Assembly (NCBI RefSeq): GCF_019793465.1
Contig: NZ_JAILYJ010000002.1
Coordinates: 186,001 to 250,000, forward strand
DNA: 64,000 nucleotides
DNA from: Rhizobium croatiense
GTDB taxonomy: Bacteria; Pseudomonadota; Alphaproteobacteria; Rhizobiales; Rhizobiaceae
Direction: 5' to 3'
In this document: positions 17,751 through 25,840 of the stretch, piece by piece
Position numbering within the stretch: the stretch's first letter is position 1
Layout: every line of letters begins with the position of its first letter
Position numbers and translations under genes: made by a program
Notes under the pieces: generated by a model
Databases searched by the model: none
The model's input: the letters and a program-made list of their open reading frames with translations, nothing else
Told to the model about the DNA's origin: nothing

Positions 17751-18455
17751 CTAAGATTGAATGAGCTCATACGCACCCAGCATATTCCTCTGAATCTCTT
17801 CCACCGAATTGAACATGATGACATCCACAATTGACAGCCAGGGCACGAAATCAGCACCGAACTGAGAATATTCCACACACTTCGACTTGATGAATTTCAG
17901 TTCTATACCGCGCGCAGCAAACGCGTCTTGAGAGTAAAGTTCCATACCCCCTATTGCATTCACGTAGACCTCCGCGCCCGCTTTCTCGCAAAGTGCCAAA
18001 ACCTTTTCCTGGGCCTTGAGATCGTGATTTATCGCTATTTCAGAGGAAACGGCGAAGTCTGCCCTGATGCCAAGGTAGCCGCAGATTTCCCTGATTGAGT
18101 TGAAAATATAGAAAAAAAGATTGTTGTCCGGGAAGCCTATCGCCTGCTCGATCACCGGGAAAGCATTGGAAAAAAATGGCGCGCGTCGATAAGCGCCTTG
18201 AATTTGATTCAGCAGCTTGTTGCGATCGAAGTCCGCCGACAGGCTGCGTTCGTACACGTCTAAACTATCCGGCGCGGCCTTCAGCGGCAGAGAGAATGTG
18301 GCGTCTCGGCCGTCGCGCAACATGCGGTTTCGGTTAATCCAACCCTTTTTCGTGTATTTGATATTGTCGTAAACGATGAATTTATCGACCGCACTGATCA
18401 GCTGAAAGTAACCAATGTAAGGAAAGAAATACGGCTGCATGATAGCCAGTTTCAT
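17751..18455 (-). CDS. WbqC-like family protein
   Basis: 234 residues matching the WbqC-like family found in O-antigen and related clusters. The signature N-terminus MQPYFFPYIGYFQLI is present, with VYDNIKYTKKGWINRNR and, later, VYVNAIGGMELYSQDAF. The biochemical role of the family is poorly defined; members sit next to amino-sugar aminotransferases and are suspected of acting on the amino group of the sugar. It starts 11 bases after the DegT stop, so the two are very likely cotranslated. From this gene to 13638 the GC content looks lower than in the flanking housekeeping genes. Confidence 0.85.
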   Translation of the reverse strand: MKLAIMQPYFFPYIGYFQLISAVDKFIVYDNIKYTKKGWINRNRMLRDGRDATFSLPLKAAPDSLDVYERSLSADFDRNKLLNQIQGAYRRAPFFSNAFPVIEQAIGFPDNNLFFYIFNSIREICGYLGIRADFAVSSEIAINHDLKAQEKVLALCEKAGAEVYVNAIGGMELYSQDAFAARGIELKFIKSKCVEYSQFGADFVPWLSIVDVIMFNSVEEIQRNMLGAYELIQS

Positions 18456-18466
18456 TTCATCTACCC

Positions 18467-19573
18467 CTAAGAAGCAATGATCGCGCAGACCTTGTCGACG
18501 ATCTCCATTTCCATGTCGGGATAGATGGGAAGGCAGAGCACTTGTTGTGCAGCTTCGGTTGCGACCGGCAGATTCGCGGGCTGCGCGGAAGGCAGGCTGC
18601 GGTACATCGAAAAGCTTGAGATCAGCGGATAGAAATAACGGCGCGGATGAATGCCGTTTTCCTTCAGCAGCTCATAGAGCTCATCGCGCGAAATGGCATA
18701 GCCGGGGCGTACGAGAATCGGGAAATAAGAGAAGTTGGAGACGGTCTCGCCGGAACGGTGCAGGCATTCTATACCCGCGACGCCGCGCAGACGCTCGCGA
18801 TATGCGGCGTCGATGAGCCCACGCCTTTCGAGGGCGAAGTTAATGTATTTCAGCTGCAAGAGGCCGAGCGCAGCGTTGAATTCGCTCATTTTGCCGTTCG
18901 TGCCCGGCGCCACCACGGTCACCTCATCGACGTAACCGAAGTTCTTCAGCTGGTCGATGCGGGTCTTCGTCTTGACATCAGGGCAGATGATCGCCCCGCC
19001 TTCGAATGTGTTGAACACCTTCGTCGCGTGGAAGCTCAGGATGGAAAGGTCGCCGTGATTGAGAATGCTTCCCCGCTCGTCTTCCACGCCGAAGGCATGG
19101 GCGGCGTCATAGATGACCTTGAGATTGTAGAGATCGGCGATCTTCTGGATCGAATCGACGTCGCACGGGTGGCCGTAGCAATGCACCGGCATGATCGCCG
19201 TCGTCTGCTGCGTGATCGCCGCCTCGATCTTCGCCGGATCGAGATTGAGCGTCACCGGATCGATGTCGACGAAGACGGGCTTTAAGCCGTTCCAGAGAAG
19301 CGAATGCGACGTGGCTACGAAGGAATAAGGCGTGGTGATGACTTCGCCCGTGACGCGGAGCGCCTGAAGGGCCGTCAGCAGCGCAACTGTGGCGTTGGAA
19401 AAGAGGCTGATGTGCTTCACGCCGAGATGGTTGCAGAGCTCCTGCTCCAGTAGCTCGTGGAACGGCCCGCCATTGGTCAGGATGCGATTGTTCCAGATCG
19501 CTTCCAGCGAAGGAATGAATTCTTCGAGCGGCGGCAGGCTGGGCTTCGTTACATAGATCTTTTCGTTTTTCAT
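18467..19573 (-). CDS. DegT/DnrJ/EryC1 family sugar aminotransferase, VioA-like
   Basis: 368-residue PLP enzyme. The Schiff-base lysine is Lys185 (SFHATKVFNTFEGG), Asp156 (YDAAHAFG) binds the PLP ring nitrogen, and the N-terminus VTKPSLPPLEEF...LTNGGPFHELLEQEL resembles VioA-type enzymes that turn dTDP-4-keto-6-deoxyglucose into a dTDP-4-amino-4,6-dideoxy sugar. The rmlA and rmlB genes that make this substrate are encoded in the divergent arm. ATG 19573 is chosen because homology begins there; the frame is open to 19600. First gene of the minus-strand run. The exact regiochemistry (C3 or C4, axial or equatorial) cannot be read from sequence. Confidence 0.88.
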   Translation of the reverse strand: MKNEKIYVTKPSLPPLEEFIPSLEAIWNNRILTNGGPFHELLEQELCNHLGVKHISLFSNATVALLTALQALRVTGEVITTPYSFVATSHSLLWNGLKPVFVDIDPVTLNLDPAKIEAAITQQTTAIMPVHCYGHPCDVDSIQKIADLYNLKVIYDAAHAFGVEDERGSILNHGDLSILSFHATKVFNTFEGGAIICPDVKTKTRIDQLKNFGYVDEVTVVAPGTNGKMSEFNAALGLLQLKYINFALERRGLIDAAYRERLRGVAGIECLHRSGETVSNFSYFPILVRPGYAISRDELYELLKENGIHPRRYFYPLISSFSMYRSLPSAQPANLPVATEAAQQVLCLPIYPDMEMEIVDKVCAIIAS

Positions 19574-19600
19574 GACGCCGTCCGAGTTGGGCCCTATCAA

Positions 19601-19766
19601 GCAATTGGCCTGGCACGAACATCACGGCTTAACCTGTTCCCAAGCTGACCAGCGAAATTCCTGCCAACAGTGTGGCGCAAGCTTCACATCCAATAGTCGA
19701 CACCCGAACCAGCCGAATGCTGTTTCGTGAATCACGAAGACGGCGGCCATCGCGAAGGACAATACC
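19601..19766. promoter_or_regulatory. Divergent promoter region of the glycan island, with a 15-bp dyad
   Basis: The two arms of the island start from this 166-base gap. A dyad TTCGTGA-A-TCACGAA lies at 19724-19738, about 30 bases before the plus-strand start. It could be an operator, or a remnant of a rhizobial repeat hairpin that I recall carrying the same core. No -35/-10 pair was assigned. Confidence 0.45.
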
Positions 19767-21743
19767 TTGACGATCAATCAGCCCATTTCCGCTCTACCGG
19801 CCGGTCTTCCTGATCTGGCGCTTCTCACGGAGAAGGCTGCCGGCACGGGATCCGTCATTATCTATCAGCCTTATCTCGATCCTTCGCAGCGCAGCCAGCT
19901 CGACGCGGCGGCCATGCCGTTCGACATCTCGTTCAATACGCAGGCAACGACCCGCGAATATGAACTCTTCCTCACTCTGCATCGGCATCACGAGGCGATT
20001 GGCCTCGGCGACGACGTGTTCTGGGGGCTACTTTCGAGCAAATTCGAGATGAAGTCGGTGACAAGCTTCCCGTCCTTCGTCACGGAAGCGGAAAAGGCCA
20101 GAGCGGAAGGTGCGGACGCCTATCTTTACAATCCGCTGATCGGCCACGCGGCAATCTACAGCAACGTCTGGGAACATTCGCTGCTTGGTGGTCACCCCGG
20201 CATGGAGCCGATCTTCCTGCATCTCCAGGAACTCGGCTATCCGATCGCGCCGCCGCAGGACAAGATTGCCTTCATGTTTTGCAACTATTTCTGCGGCAAC
20301 CGGAAATTCTGGTCCGGGTATTTCGCCTTTTGCGAACGCATTCTCGAATCACTGGAAAGCCAGGCGCGCGCCGGCACGCCGGCGGGCAACGCCTATTCCG
20401 GTACGGCTCACTACTCACGCGATGCCAACGCGAAGATGCGCCCCTTCGTGATCGAGCGTCTGCTCGGCCTTTATGTCCAGCAGGCTATCGCCTCCGGATT
20501 GAAGATCGCCGCCTTCGTACCGACCCTTGCCGATTTCGAATGGAAGTTTGGTGTCCGCCTCGGCCGGATGCTGCATGGCCTGTTCGCCGCCAAGGAAGCC
20601 TTTCTTCAGAGCCGTGACGATGCTCTCCTGACCGCGTGGCAGCAAGGCCGCCAACCGCTCATCAAGCAGCCGCATCTGATCTGGGGGGCTGATGACCCGC
20701 CCGGCTGGATGCCGCGCGGCCAATTCATCGGCGGCCGCGAATTGATGCGCGCCTATGCTCCGCACGCTTCAGGCGCCTCCCCGGTGCCGCAGCAGCCGGT
20801 GCGTACGGAAAGGACCGCTATACCGGCCGCGCCGAAGATCGAGCAGCCGCTTGCCAACGCAATGCAGCCCTTTGCCGGCGGATGGCAGGCCCACAAGGAT
20901 CGCCATTGCATCTGGATCGTGACGCCCGAAAACTACAATCACAGCCACGCCTTCGACGAAGTCGCGCTCGGCCTGCAGGGCGCCTTCGAGGAACTCGGCG
21001 GTTCGGCACCGATCGTTAGGAACATGAACGAGTTCGCGGGCCGTGCGCCGATCATTTATGGCGGCAACCTGCTTCCGGCCGAAATCGTCGGCCACCTGCC
21101 GCAGGACAGCGTTCTCATCAACCTCGAGCAGGTGTCTGAAGAAAGCAGCTGGATCAATTCGCGCTATGTGGCGATCCTGAGGGCGATGCCGGTGCTCGAC
21201 TACAGCCCGCGCAACCGCGAAAACCTCGCCACCAAGGGAATCGACCACGCCGGCGTGCTCGAAATCGGGTACAGCCGTTGCCTGAGCCAGATCCAGCACG
21301 CCCCCGTCAAAGATATCGACGTGCTCTTCTACGGCTCGATGAACGAACGCCGCCACCATATTCTGAAGACGCTGAAGGACGCCGGGCTCAAGGTCGCGCA
21401 TCTCTTCAACATCTATGGTGCGGAACGCGATGCGGCGATTGCCCGCGCCAAGATCGTCATCAACATCCATCATTATGCGAGCGGCGTCTTCGAGATCGTG
21501 CGCATTTCCTACCTGCTCGCCAATCGCGTTTGCGTGCTGACGGAAGGCGACATCCGCGATCCGGACCTCCAGCCCTTCATCGGCGGCTTGGCAATCGAGC
21601 CTTATGACGACATGATCGGGCGCTGCTACAAGCTGATCGCAGATGCCGACGAGCGCGATGCCATTGCCGCGAAAGGTCTTGCGGCCATCCAGAGCCGCTC
21701 GCAGGCGGAGATGCTGATGAGCGTTATGAAGGCGGGGGCCTGA
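19767..21743 (+). CDS. Large two-part protein, putative glycosyltransferase with unrecognised N-terminal domain
   Basis: 658 residues starting at TTG, with AAGGA eight bases upstream. The N-terminal half (about 1-320) is a soluble domain I cannot name; it has conserved-looking motifs GLGDDVFWGLLSSKFEMKS, YLYNPLIGHAAIYSNVWE and FCNYFCGNRKFWSGYF. A Pro/Ala-rich linker (about 335-372) follows. The C-terminal part (about 375-658) looks like a GT-B glycosyltransferase second domain: DVLFYGSMNERRHHILKTL, INIHHYASGVFEIVRISYLLAN with the donor-site E/R pattern, and a final helix. There is no signal or membrane segment. It precedes rmlC by 24 bases. Rhamnosyl transfer is an attractive guess from context only. 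Confidence 0.65.
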   Translation: MTINQPISALPAGLPDLALLTEKAAGTGSVIIYQPYLDPSQRSQLDAAAMPFDISFNTQATTREYELFLTLHRHHEAIGLGDDVFWGLLSSKFEMKSVTSFPSFVTEAEKARAEGADAYLYNPLIGHAAIYSNVWEHSLLGGHPGMEPIFLHLQELGYPIAPPQDKIAFMFCNYFCGNRKFWSGYFAFCERILESLESQARAGTPAGNAYSGTAHYSRDANAKMRPFVIERLLGLYVQQAIASGLKIAAFVPTLADFEWKFGVRLGRMLHGLFAAKEAFLQSRDDALLTAWQQGRQPLIKQPHLIWGADDPPGWMPRGQFIGGRELMRAYAPHASGASPVPQQPVRTERTAIPAAPKIEQPLANAMQPFAGGWQAHKDRHCIWIVTPENYNHSHAFDEVALGLQGAFEELGGSAPIVRNMNEFAGRAPIIYGGNLLPAEIVGHLPQDSVLINLEQVSEESSWINSRYVAILRAMPVLDYSPRNRENLATKGIDHAGVLEIGYSRCLSQIQHAPVKDIDVLFYGSMNERRHHILKTLKDAGLKVAHLFNIYGAERDAAIARAKIVINIHHYASGVFEIVRISYLLANRVCVLTEGDIRDPDLQPFIGGLAIEPYDDMIGRCYKLIADADERDAIAAKGLAAIQSRSQAEMLMSVMKAGA

Positions 21744-21767
21744 TGAAGGCCGCAGAAAAGGTAAGTC

Positions 21768-22346
21768 ATGCACATTGAGACCGCCGCCATCGAGGGCATC
21801 GTTGCAATCACGCCGCCACGTTTCGGCGATCACCGCGGCTACTTCTCCGAAGTATTCAAGGATGCCTGGTTCCGGGAAAATGTGGCCGACGTCACGTTCG
21901 TCCAGGACAATGAATCGCTTTCGGGGCAGGCTGGCACCGTTCGGGGGCTGCATTTCCAGATACCGCCCTTTGCACAGGGCAAGCTGGTGCGCTGCCTTGC
22001 CGGCCGGATCATGGATGTCGTCGTCGATATCCGCGTGGGATCACCGAGCTTCGGCAAATGGCTCTCTCAGGAGCTCTCGCCGGACACCGGCAAACAGCTC
22101 TGGATACCGCCCGGCTTCGCACACGGATTCGCAACGATCGAGCCGAACAGCGTCATCAGCTACAAGGTAACCGCACCCTACAGCCCGCAGCATGATCGGG
22201 GCATCGCGTGGAACGATCCGGCGATCGGCATTCGCTGGCCCTTCGATGAGAGAGACATGGTATCGTCCGACAAGGACAAGACGCTGCCGCGGCTCGCCGA
22301 TCTGCCAAACCATTTTCCCTATTCAGCACAACAACCCCAGGATTGA
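21768..22346 (+). CDS. rmlC: dTDP-4-dehydrorhamnose 3,5-epimerase
   Basis: 192-residue cupin-fold epimerase, third step of dTDP-L-rhamnose synthesis. Visible motifs are RGYFSEVFKDAWF, FVQDNESLSGQAGTVRGLHFQIPPFAQGKLVRC with the catalytic His in GLHFQ, and IPPGFAHGFATIE. Length is typical. It lies 24 bases after the 658-residue protein and six bases before rmlB; the four rml genes clearly form one transcript. Confidence 0.96.
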   Translation: MHIETAAIEGIVAITPPRFGDHRGYFSEVFKDAWFRENVADVTFVQDNESLSGQAGTVRGLHFQIPPFAQGKLVRCLAGRIMDVVVDIRVGSPSFGKWLSQELSPDTGKQLWIPPGFAHGFATIEPNSVISYKVTAPYSPQHDRGIAWNDPAIGIRWPFDERDMVSSDKDKTLPRLADLPNHFPYSAQQPQD

Positions 22347-22352
22347 TCGACG

Positions 22353-23405
22353 ATGCGCATACTGGTCACGGGCGGAGCGGGCTTCATCGGATCGGCATTG
22401 GTGCGCCATCTCGTCAGCGAGATCGGCGCCGAGGTGCTGAATATCGACACGCTGACCTATGCCGGCAATCTTGCATCACTGAAATCCGTCGAATCGGCGC
22501 CGAACTATCGATTCCTGCGGGCGGATATCTGCGACCGCGCCAGGATGCAGGAAGCACTCGCGTCCTTCCGCCCTGATATCGTCATGCATCTCGCGGCCGA
22601 GAGCCATGTCGACCGCTCGATCTCGGGCGCGGCTGATTTCATTCAGACCAACATCTTCGGCACGTTCAGCCTGCTGGATGCCGCACGGCACTATTGGGAT
22701 GGGCTTGAAGCTCACCGCAAGAGCGCCTTCCGTTTTCTGCATGTCTCGACGGACGAGGTCTACGGCTCGCTCGGCGACGAGGGTCTCTTCGAGGAGACGA
22801 CGCCCTACGATCCGTCCTCGCCATACTCCGCCTCCAAGGCCGCGAGCGATCATCTGGCGATCGCTTGGCACCGCACCTACGGCCTGCCCGTCGTCGTCTC
22901 CAATTGCTCCAACAATTACGGCCCGTTCCATTTCCCGGAAAAGCTCATCCCGCTGATGATCCTGAACGCACTCGAGGACAAGCCTCTTCCGGTTTACGGC
23001 AACGGCGCAAATGTCCGCGACTGGCTCTATGTCGAAGACCACGCCCGCGCGCTCTTCACGATCGCATCCAGAGGGCGCCCCGGCGAAAAATACAATGTGG
23101 GCGGCCGCAATGAGCGCAGGAACATCGATGTCGTTCATCGCATCTGCGCCATTCTCGACGGCGTCTACAGCGACAAGGCACCGCATGCGCGTCTGATCAC
23201 CAACGTCACGGACCGCCCCGGACACGACGCACGCTATGCGATCGATGCCACGAAACTCGAAAGCGAACTCGGCTGGAAGGCGCAAGAGACCTTCGAAACC
23301 GGCATCGAGAAGACCGTGCACTGGTATTTGGAAAACGAATGGTGGTGGAGGCCGCTGCGCGAAACCGTCTATTCCGGCGAACGCCTCGGCGTTTTCAAGG
23401 GGTGA
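22353..23405 (+). CDS. rmlB: dTDP-glucose 4,6-dehydratase
   Basis: 350-residue extended short-chain dehydrogenase. It converts dTDP-glucose to dTDP-4-keto-6-deoxyglucose using bound NAD. Visible features are the nucleotide-binding [12 protein letters not shown] (about 6-17), [12 protein letters not shown], the [10 protein letters not shown] active-site Thr-Asp-Glu triad, and [11 protein letters not shown] with the catalytic Tyr-x3-Lys. Its product is the branch point between RmlC/RmlD and, probably, the DegT aminotransferase of the divergent arm. Only six bases separate it from each rml neighbour. Confidence 0.97.
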   Translation: MRILVTGGAGFIGSALVRHLVSEIGAEVLNIDTLTYAGNLASLKSVESAPNYRFLRADICDRARMQEALASFRPDIVMHLAAESHVDRSISGAADFIQTNIFGTFSLLDAARHYWDGLEAHRKSAFRFLHVSTDEVYGSLGDEGLFEETTPYDPSSPYSASKAASDHLAIAWHRTYGLPVVVSNCSNNYGPFHFPEKLIPLMILNALEDKPLPVYGNGANVRDWLYVEDHARALFTIASRGRPGEKYNVGGRNERRNIDVVHRICAILDGVYSDKAPHARLITNVTDRPGHDARYAIDATKLESELGWKAQETFETGIEKTVHWYLENEWWWRPLRETVYSGERLGVFKG

Positions 23406-23411
23406 CAAGCG

Positions 23412-24299
23412 ATGCGCATTGCCGTCACCGGTAAACAGGGCCAGGTCGTTCAGTCGCTGCTCAGACGCGGCGCCGAAACGGGCGTGGAAATCATCACGGT
23501 CGGCCGTCCGGAAATGGACCTTTCGGATCCTGCAAGCGTCGCAGCCGCCTTCTCGGCTCTGCGGCCGGACGTTATCGTCTCGGCGGCCGCCTATACGGCG
23601 GTCGACAAAGCCGAGAGCGAAGCCGAGCTTGCCTTTTCCGTCAACGCGGCAGGCGCCGGGGCGGTGGCCGAGGCTGCCGCGCGGATCGGGGTCCCGGTCA
23701 TCCACATTTCGACCGACTACGTGTTCAGCGGCGACAAGGCCTCCGCCTATTGCGAAGAGGATGCGACCGCGCCCATCTCGGTCTATGGGCGTTCGAAGCT
23801 CGCCGGCGAGAAGGCCGTCGCGGCGGCGAACCAGAACCATGTCATATTGCGCACCGCCTGGGTCTATTCGCCGTTTGGCACCAATTTCCTGAAAACGATG
23901 CTGCGGCTTTCCGAGACGCGCGATCATCTTCGCGTCGTCGCCGATCAGTGGGGATGCCCGACCTCGGCACTCGACATCGCCGACGCGATTCTTGCGATCG
24001 CGACCCGTGTTGTCGCGGACCCCGCGCCATCGCTCCGCGGCACCTTTCACCTGACCGGCAGCGGCGAAGCAAGCTGGGCTGATTTCGCCGAAGAGATATT
24101 CGCGGCGCTTCTTAAATCGGGCGGCAGAAACGTCGGCGTCGAGCGCATCCCGACGACGGACTATCCTACACCGGCAAAGCGTCCCGCCAATTCGCGTCTC
24201 AACGGCGACAAGCTCGCCAGAACATATGGAATCCGGCTCCCCGAGTGGAAGCAGTCCATGACAATCGTCATGCAAGACCTTTTGAACAAAGGTCTTTAA
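23412..24299 (+). CDS. rmlD: dTDP-4-dehydrorhamnose reductase
   Basis: 295 residues. It is an NAD(P)H-dependent reductase making dTDP-L-rhamnose. Visible are the N-terminal RIAVTGKQGQVVQSLL, SAAAYTAVDKAESE, ISTDYVFSGDKASAY, the Tyr-x3-Lys in SVYGRSKLAGEKAV, ILRTAWVYSPFGTNF and ADQWGCPTSALDIAD. The usual glycine-rich GxxGQ motif is present as GKQGQ. It is followed after nine bases by rmlA. Confidence 0.96.
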   Translation: MRIAVTGKQGQVVQSLLRRGAETGVEIITVGRPEMDLSDPASVAAAFSALRPDVIVSAAAYTAVDKAESEAELAFSVNAAGAGAVAEAAARIGVPVIHISTDYVFSGDKASAYCEEDATAPISVYGRSKLAGEKAVAAANQNHVILRTAWVYSPFGTNFLKTMLRLSETRDHLRVVADQWGCPTSALDIADAILAIATRVVADPAPSLRGTFHLTGSGEASWADFAEEIFAALLKSGGRNVGVERIPTTDYPTPAKRPANSRLNGDKLARTYGIRLPEWKQSMTIVMQDLLNKGL

Positions 24300-24308
24300 G
24301 GAGAAAGC

Positions 24309-25178
24309 ATGAAGGGAATTATTCTTGCCGGCGGCACCGGCACGCGTCTGCATCCGATCACGCAGGCCGTCTCGAAACAGTTGATGCCGGTCTACGACAA
24401 GCCGATGATCTACTATCCGCTGACGACGCTCATGCTCGCCGGCATCAGGGAGTTGCTGATCATCACGACACCCCACGACCTCGAAGCCTTCAAGCGCCTT
24501 CTCGGCGACGGCTCGCAATGGGGAATTTCGCTGACCTATGCCGTACAGCCGAGCCCGGACGGCCTCGCCCAGGCCTTCATCATCGGCGCCGACTTCGTGC
24601 ACGGCGACAGCTCGGCTCTCGTTCTCGGCGACAACATCTTCTACGGGCACGGACTGCCGGAAATCATGAAATCCGGCACGAGTCGTGGGGAAGGCGCGAC
24701 GGTGTTCGCCTATCACGTCACCGATCCGGAACGCTATGGCGTTGTCGGCTTTGACGAAGAGATGAATGCGCTGTCGATCGAGGAGAAGCCGAAGGAGCCA
24801 AAATCGAACTGGGCGGTGACCGGCCTCTATTTCTACGACCAGCAGGTGGTCGATATCGCCGCCAACCTGAAGCCGTCGCCGCGCGGCGAATTGGAAATCA
24901 CCGACGTCAACCGCGCCTATCTCGAGCGCGGCCAGCTTTTCGTGGAACTGATGGGCCGGGGCTATGCCTGGCTCGACACCGGCACACCTGATAGCCTGCA
25001 CGATGCCGCAGGTTTCGTCAGCACGCTGGAGAAACGCCAGGGCTTCAAGATCGCCTGCCCCGAAGAAGTCGCCTGGCGCATGGGTTACATCTCGCAGGAC
25101 GACCTCGCCAGACTCGCGGAGAAGCACGGCAAGAGTGCCTACGGCCAATATCTGACGAAGCTCTCTCCGGTTTGGTGA
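24309..25178 (+). CDS. rmlA: Glucose-1-phosphate thymidylyltransferase
   Basis: 289 residues. It makes dTDP-glucose from dTTP and glucose-1-phosphate, the first step of the pathway. Visible are [16 protein letters not shown] (signature Arg), [26 protein letters not shown] with the catalytic Asp, [22 protein letters not shown], and [18 protein letters not shown] precedes the ATG. Last gene of the rmlCBDA run, it converges on ribE with about 50 bases between the stops. The closing position of rmlA is unusual against the pathway order but common in rml clusters. Confidence 0.97.
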   Translation: MKGIILAGGTGTRLHPITQAVSKQLMPVYDKPMIYYPLTTLMLAGIRELLIITTPHDLEAFKRLLGDGSQWGISLTYAVQPSPDGLAQAFIIGADFVHGDSSALVLGDNIFYGHGLPEIMKSGTSRGEGATVFAYHVTDPERYGVVGFDEEMNALSIEEKPKEPKSNWAVTGLYFYDQQVVDIAANLKPSPRGELEITDVNRAYLERGQLFVELMGRGYAWLDTGTPDSLHDAAGFVSTLEKRQGFKIACPEEVAWRMGYISQDDLARLAEKHGKSAYGQYLTKLSPVW

Positions 25179-25228
25179 ACTATCTGGCCGGCCAGACGCG
25201 ACAGCGGGATACCGAACAGTTTTGCGAT

Positions 25229-25840
25229 TCAGGCGCTGGGAAATTCCGCCAGCCGGGCGGCGTAGCGCGCCATGGTGTCGACTTCGAAATTGACGAAATC
25301 GCCGGCCTTGCGCTCGCCCCACGTCGTGACTTCGAGCGTGTGGCGGATGAGCAGGACGTCGAAATCCGTGCCGTCGACCGCGTTGACGGTCAGCGAGGTG
25401 CCGTCGAGCGCGATCGATCCCTTGGGGGCGACGAATTTCGCCAGATGTTCGGGTGCGCGCAGGCGGTAACGCGTGGCGTCGCCCTCCGATGTCACCGAAA
25501 GGATTTCCGCCTTGCCGTCGACATGGCCGGAAACGATGTGGCCGCCGAGCTCGTCGCCGATCTTCAGCGACCGCTCGAGGTTGATCCGGCTGCCTTCCCG
25601 CCAGGTGCCGATCGTCGTCAGCCGCAGCGCCTCCTCCCAGGCCTCGACCTCAAACCAGCGGCCGTTGCTGCCTTCCTGCGGAAGGCCGGTCACCGTGAGG
25701 CAGATGCCGGAATGGGAGATGGAGGCGCCCATATCGATGGTGGCAGGATCGTAGGCGGTCGCGACCCGCAGCCGAATTCCCTCCTTCAAGGGAGAAACGG
25801 ATTCGACGGTGCCGATATCGGTGACTATTCCGGTAAACAT
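25229..25840 (-). CDS. ribE: Riboflavin synthase
   Basis: 203 residues. It dismutates two molecules of 6,7-dimethyl-8-ribityllumazine to riboflavin. The two tandem lumazine-binding domains are visible: repeat 1 starts at MFTGIVTDIGTV, with SISHSGICLTV, and repeat 2 at about residue 98 (GGHIVSGHVDGKAEI), with GSIALDGTSLTVNAV. The ATG at 25840 shares one base with the ribD stop (TGATG), so the two are translationally coupled. Its partner ribH lies far away at 11170-11625, beyond the inserted glycan genes. Confidence 0.95.
   Translation of the reverse strand: MFTGIVTDIGTVESVSPLKEGIRLRVATAYDPATIDMGASISHSGICLTVTGLPQEGSNGRWFEVEAWEEALRLTTIGTWREGSRINLERSLKIGDELGGHIVSGHVDGKAEILSVTSEGDATRYRLRAPEHLAKFVAPKGSIALDGTSLTVNAVDGTDFDVLLIRHTLEVTTWGERKAGDFVNFEVDTMARYAARLAEFPSA

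Noticed and set aside
22476..25322. A 948-residue open frame on the minus strand across rmlB-rmlD-rmlA
   Set aside because: It lies antisense to four well-recognised enzymes. It has no domain similarity, is rich in Arg/Asp/Gly as expected of antisense frames in high-GC DNA, and no ribosome site supports it.
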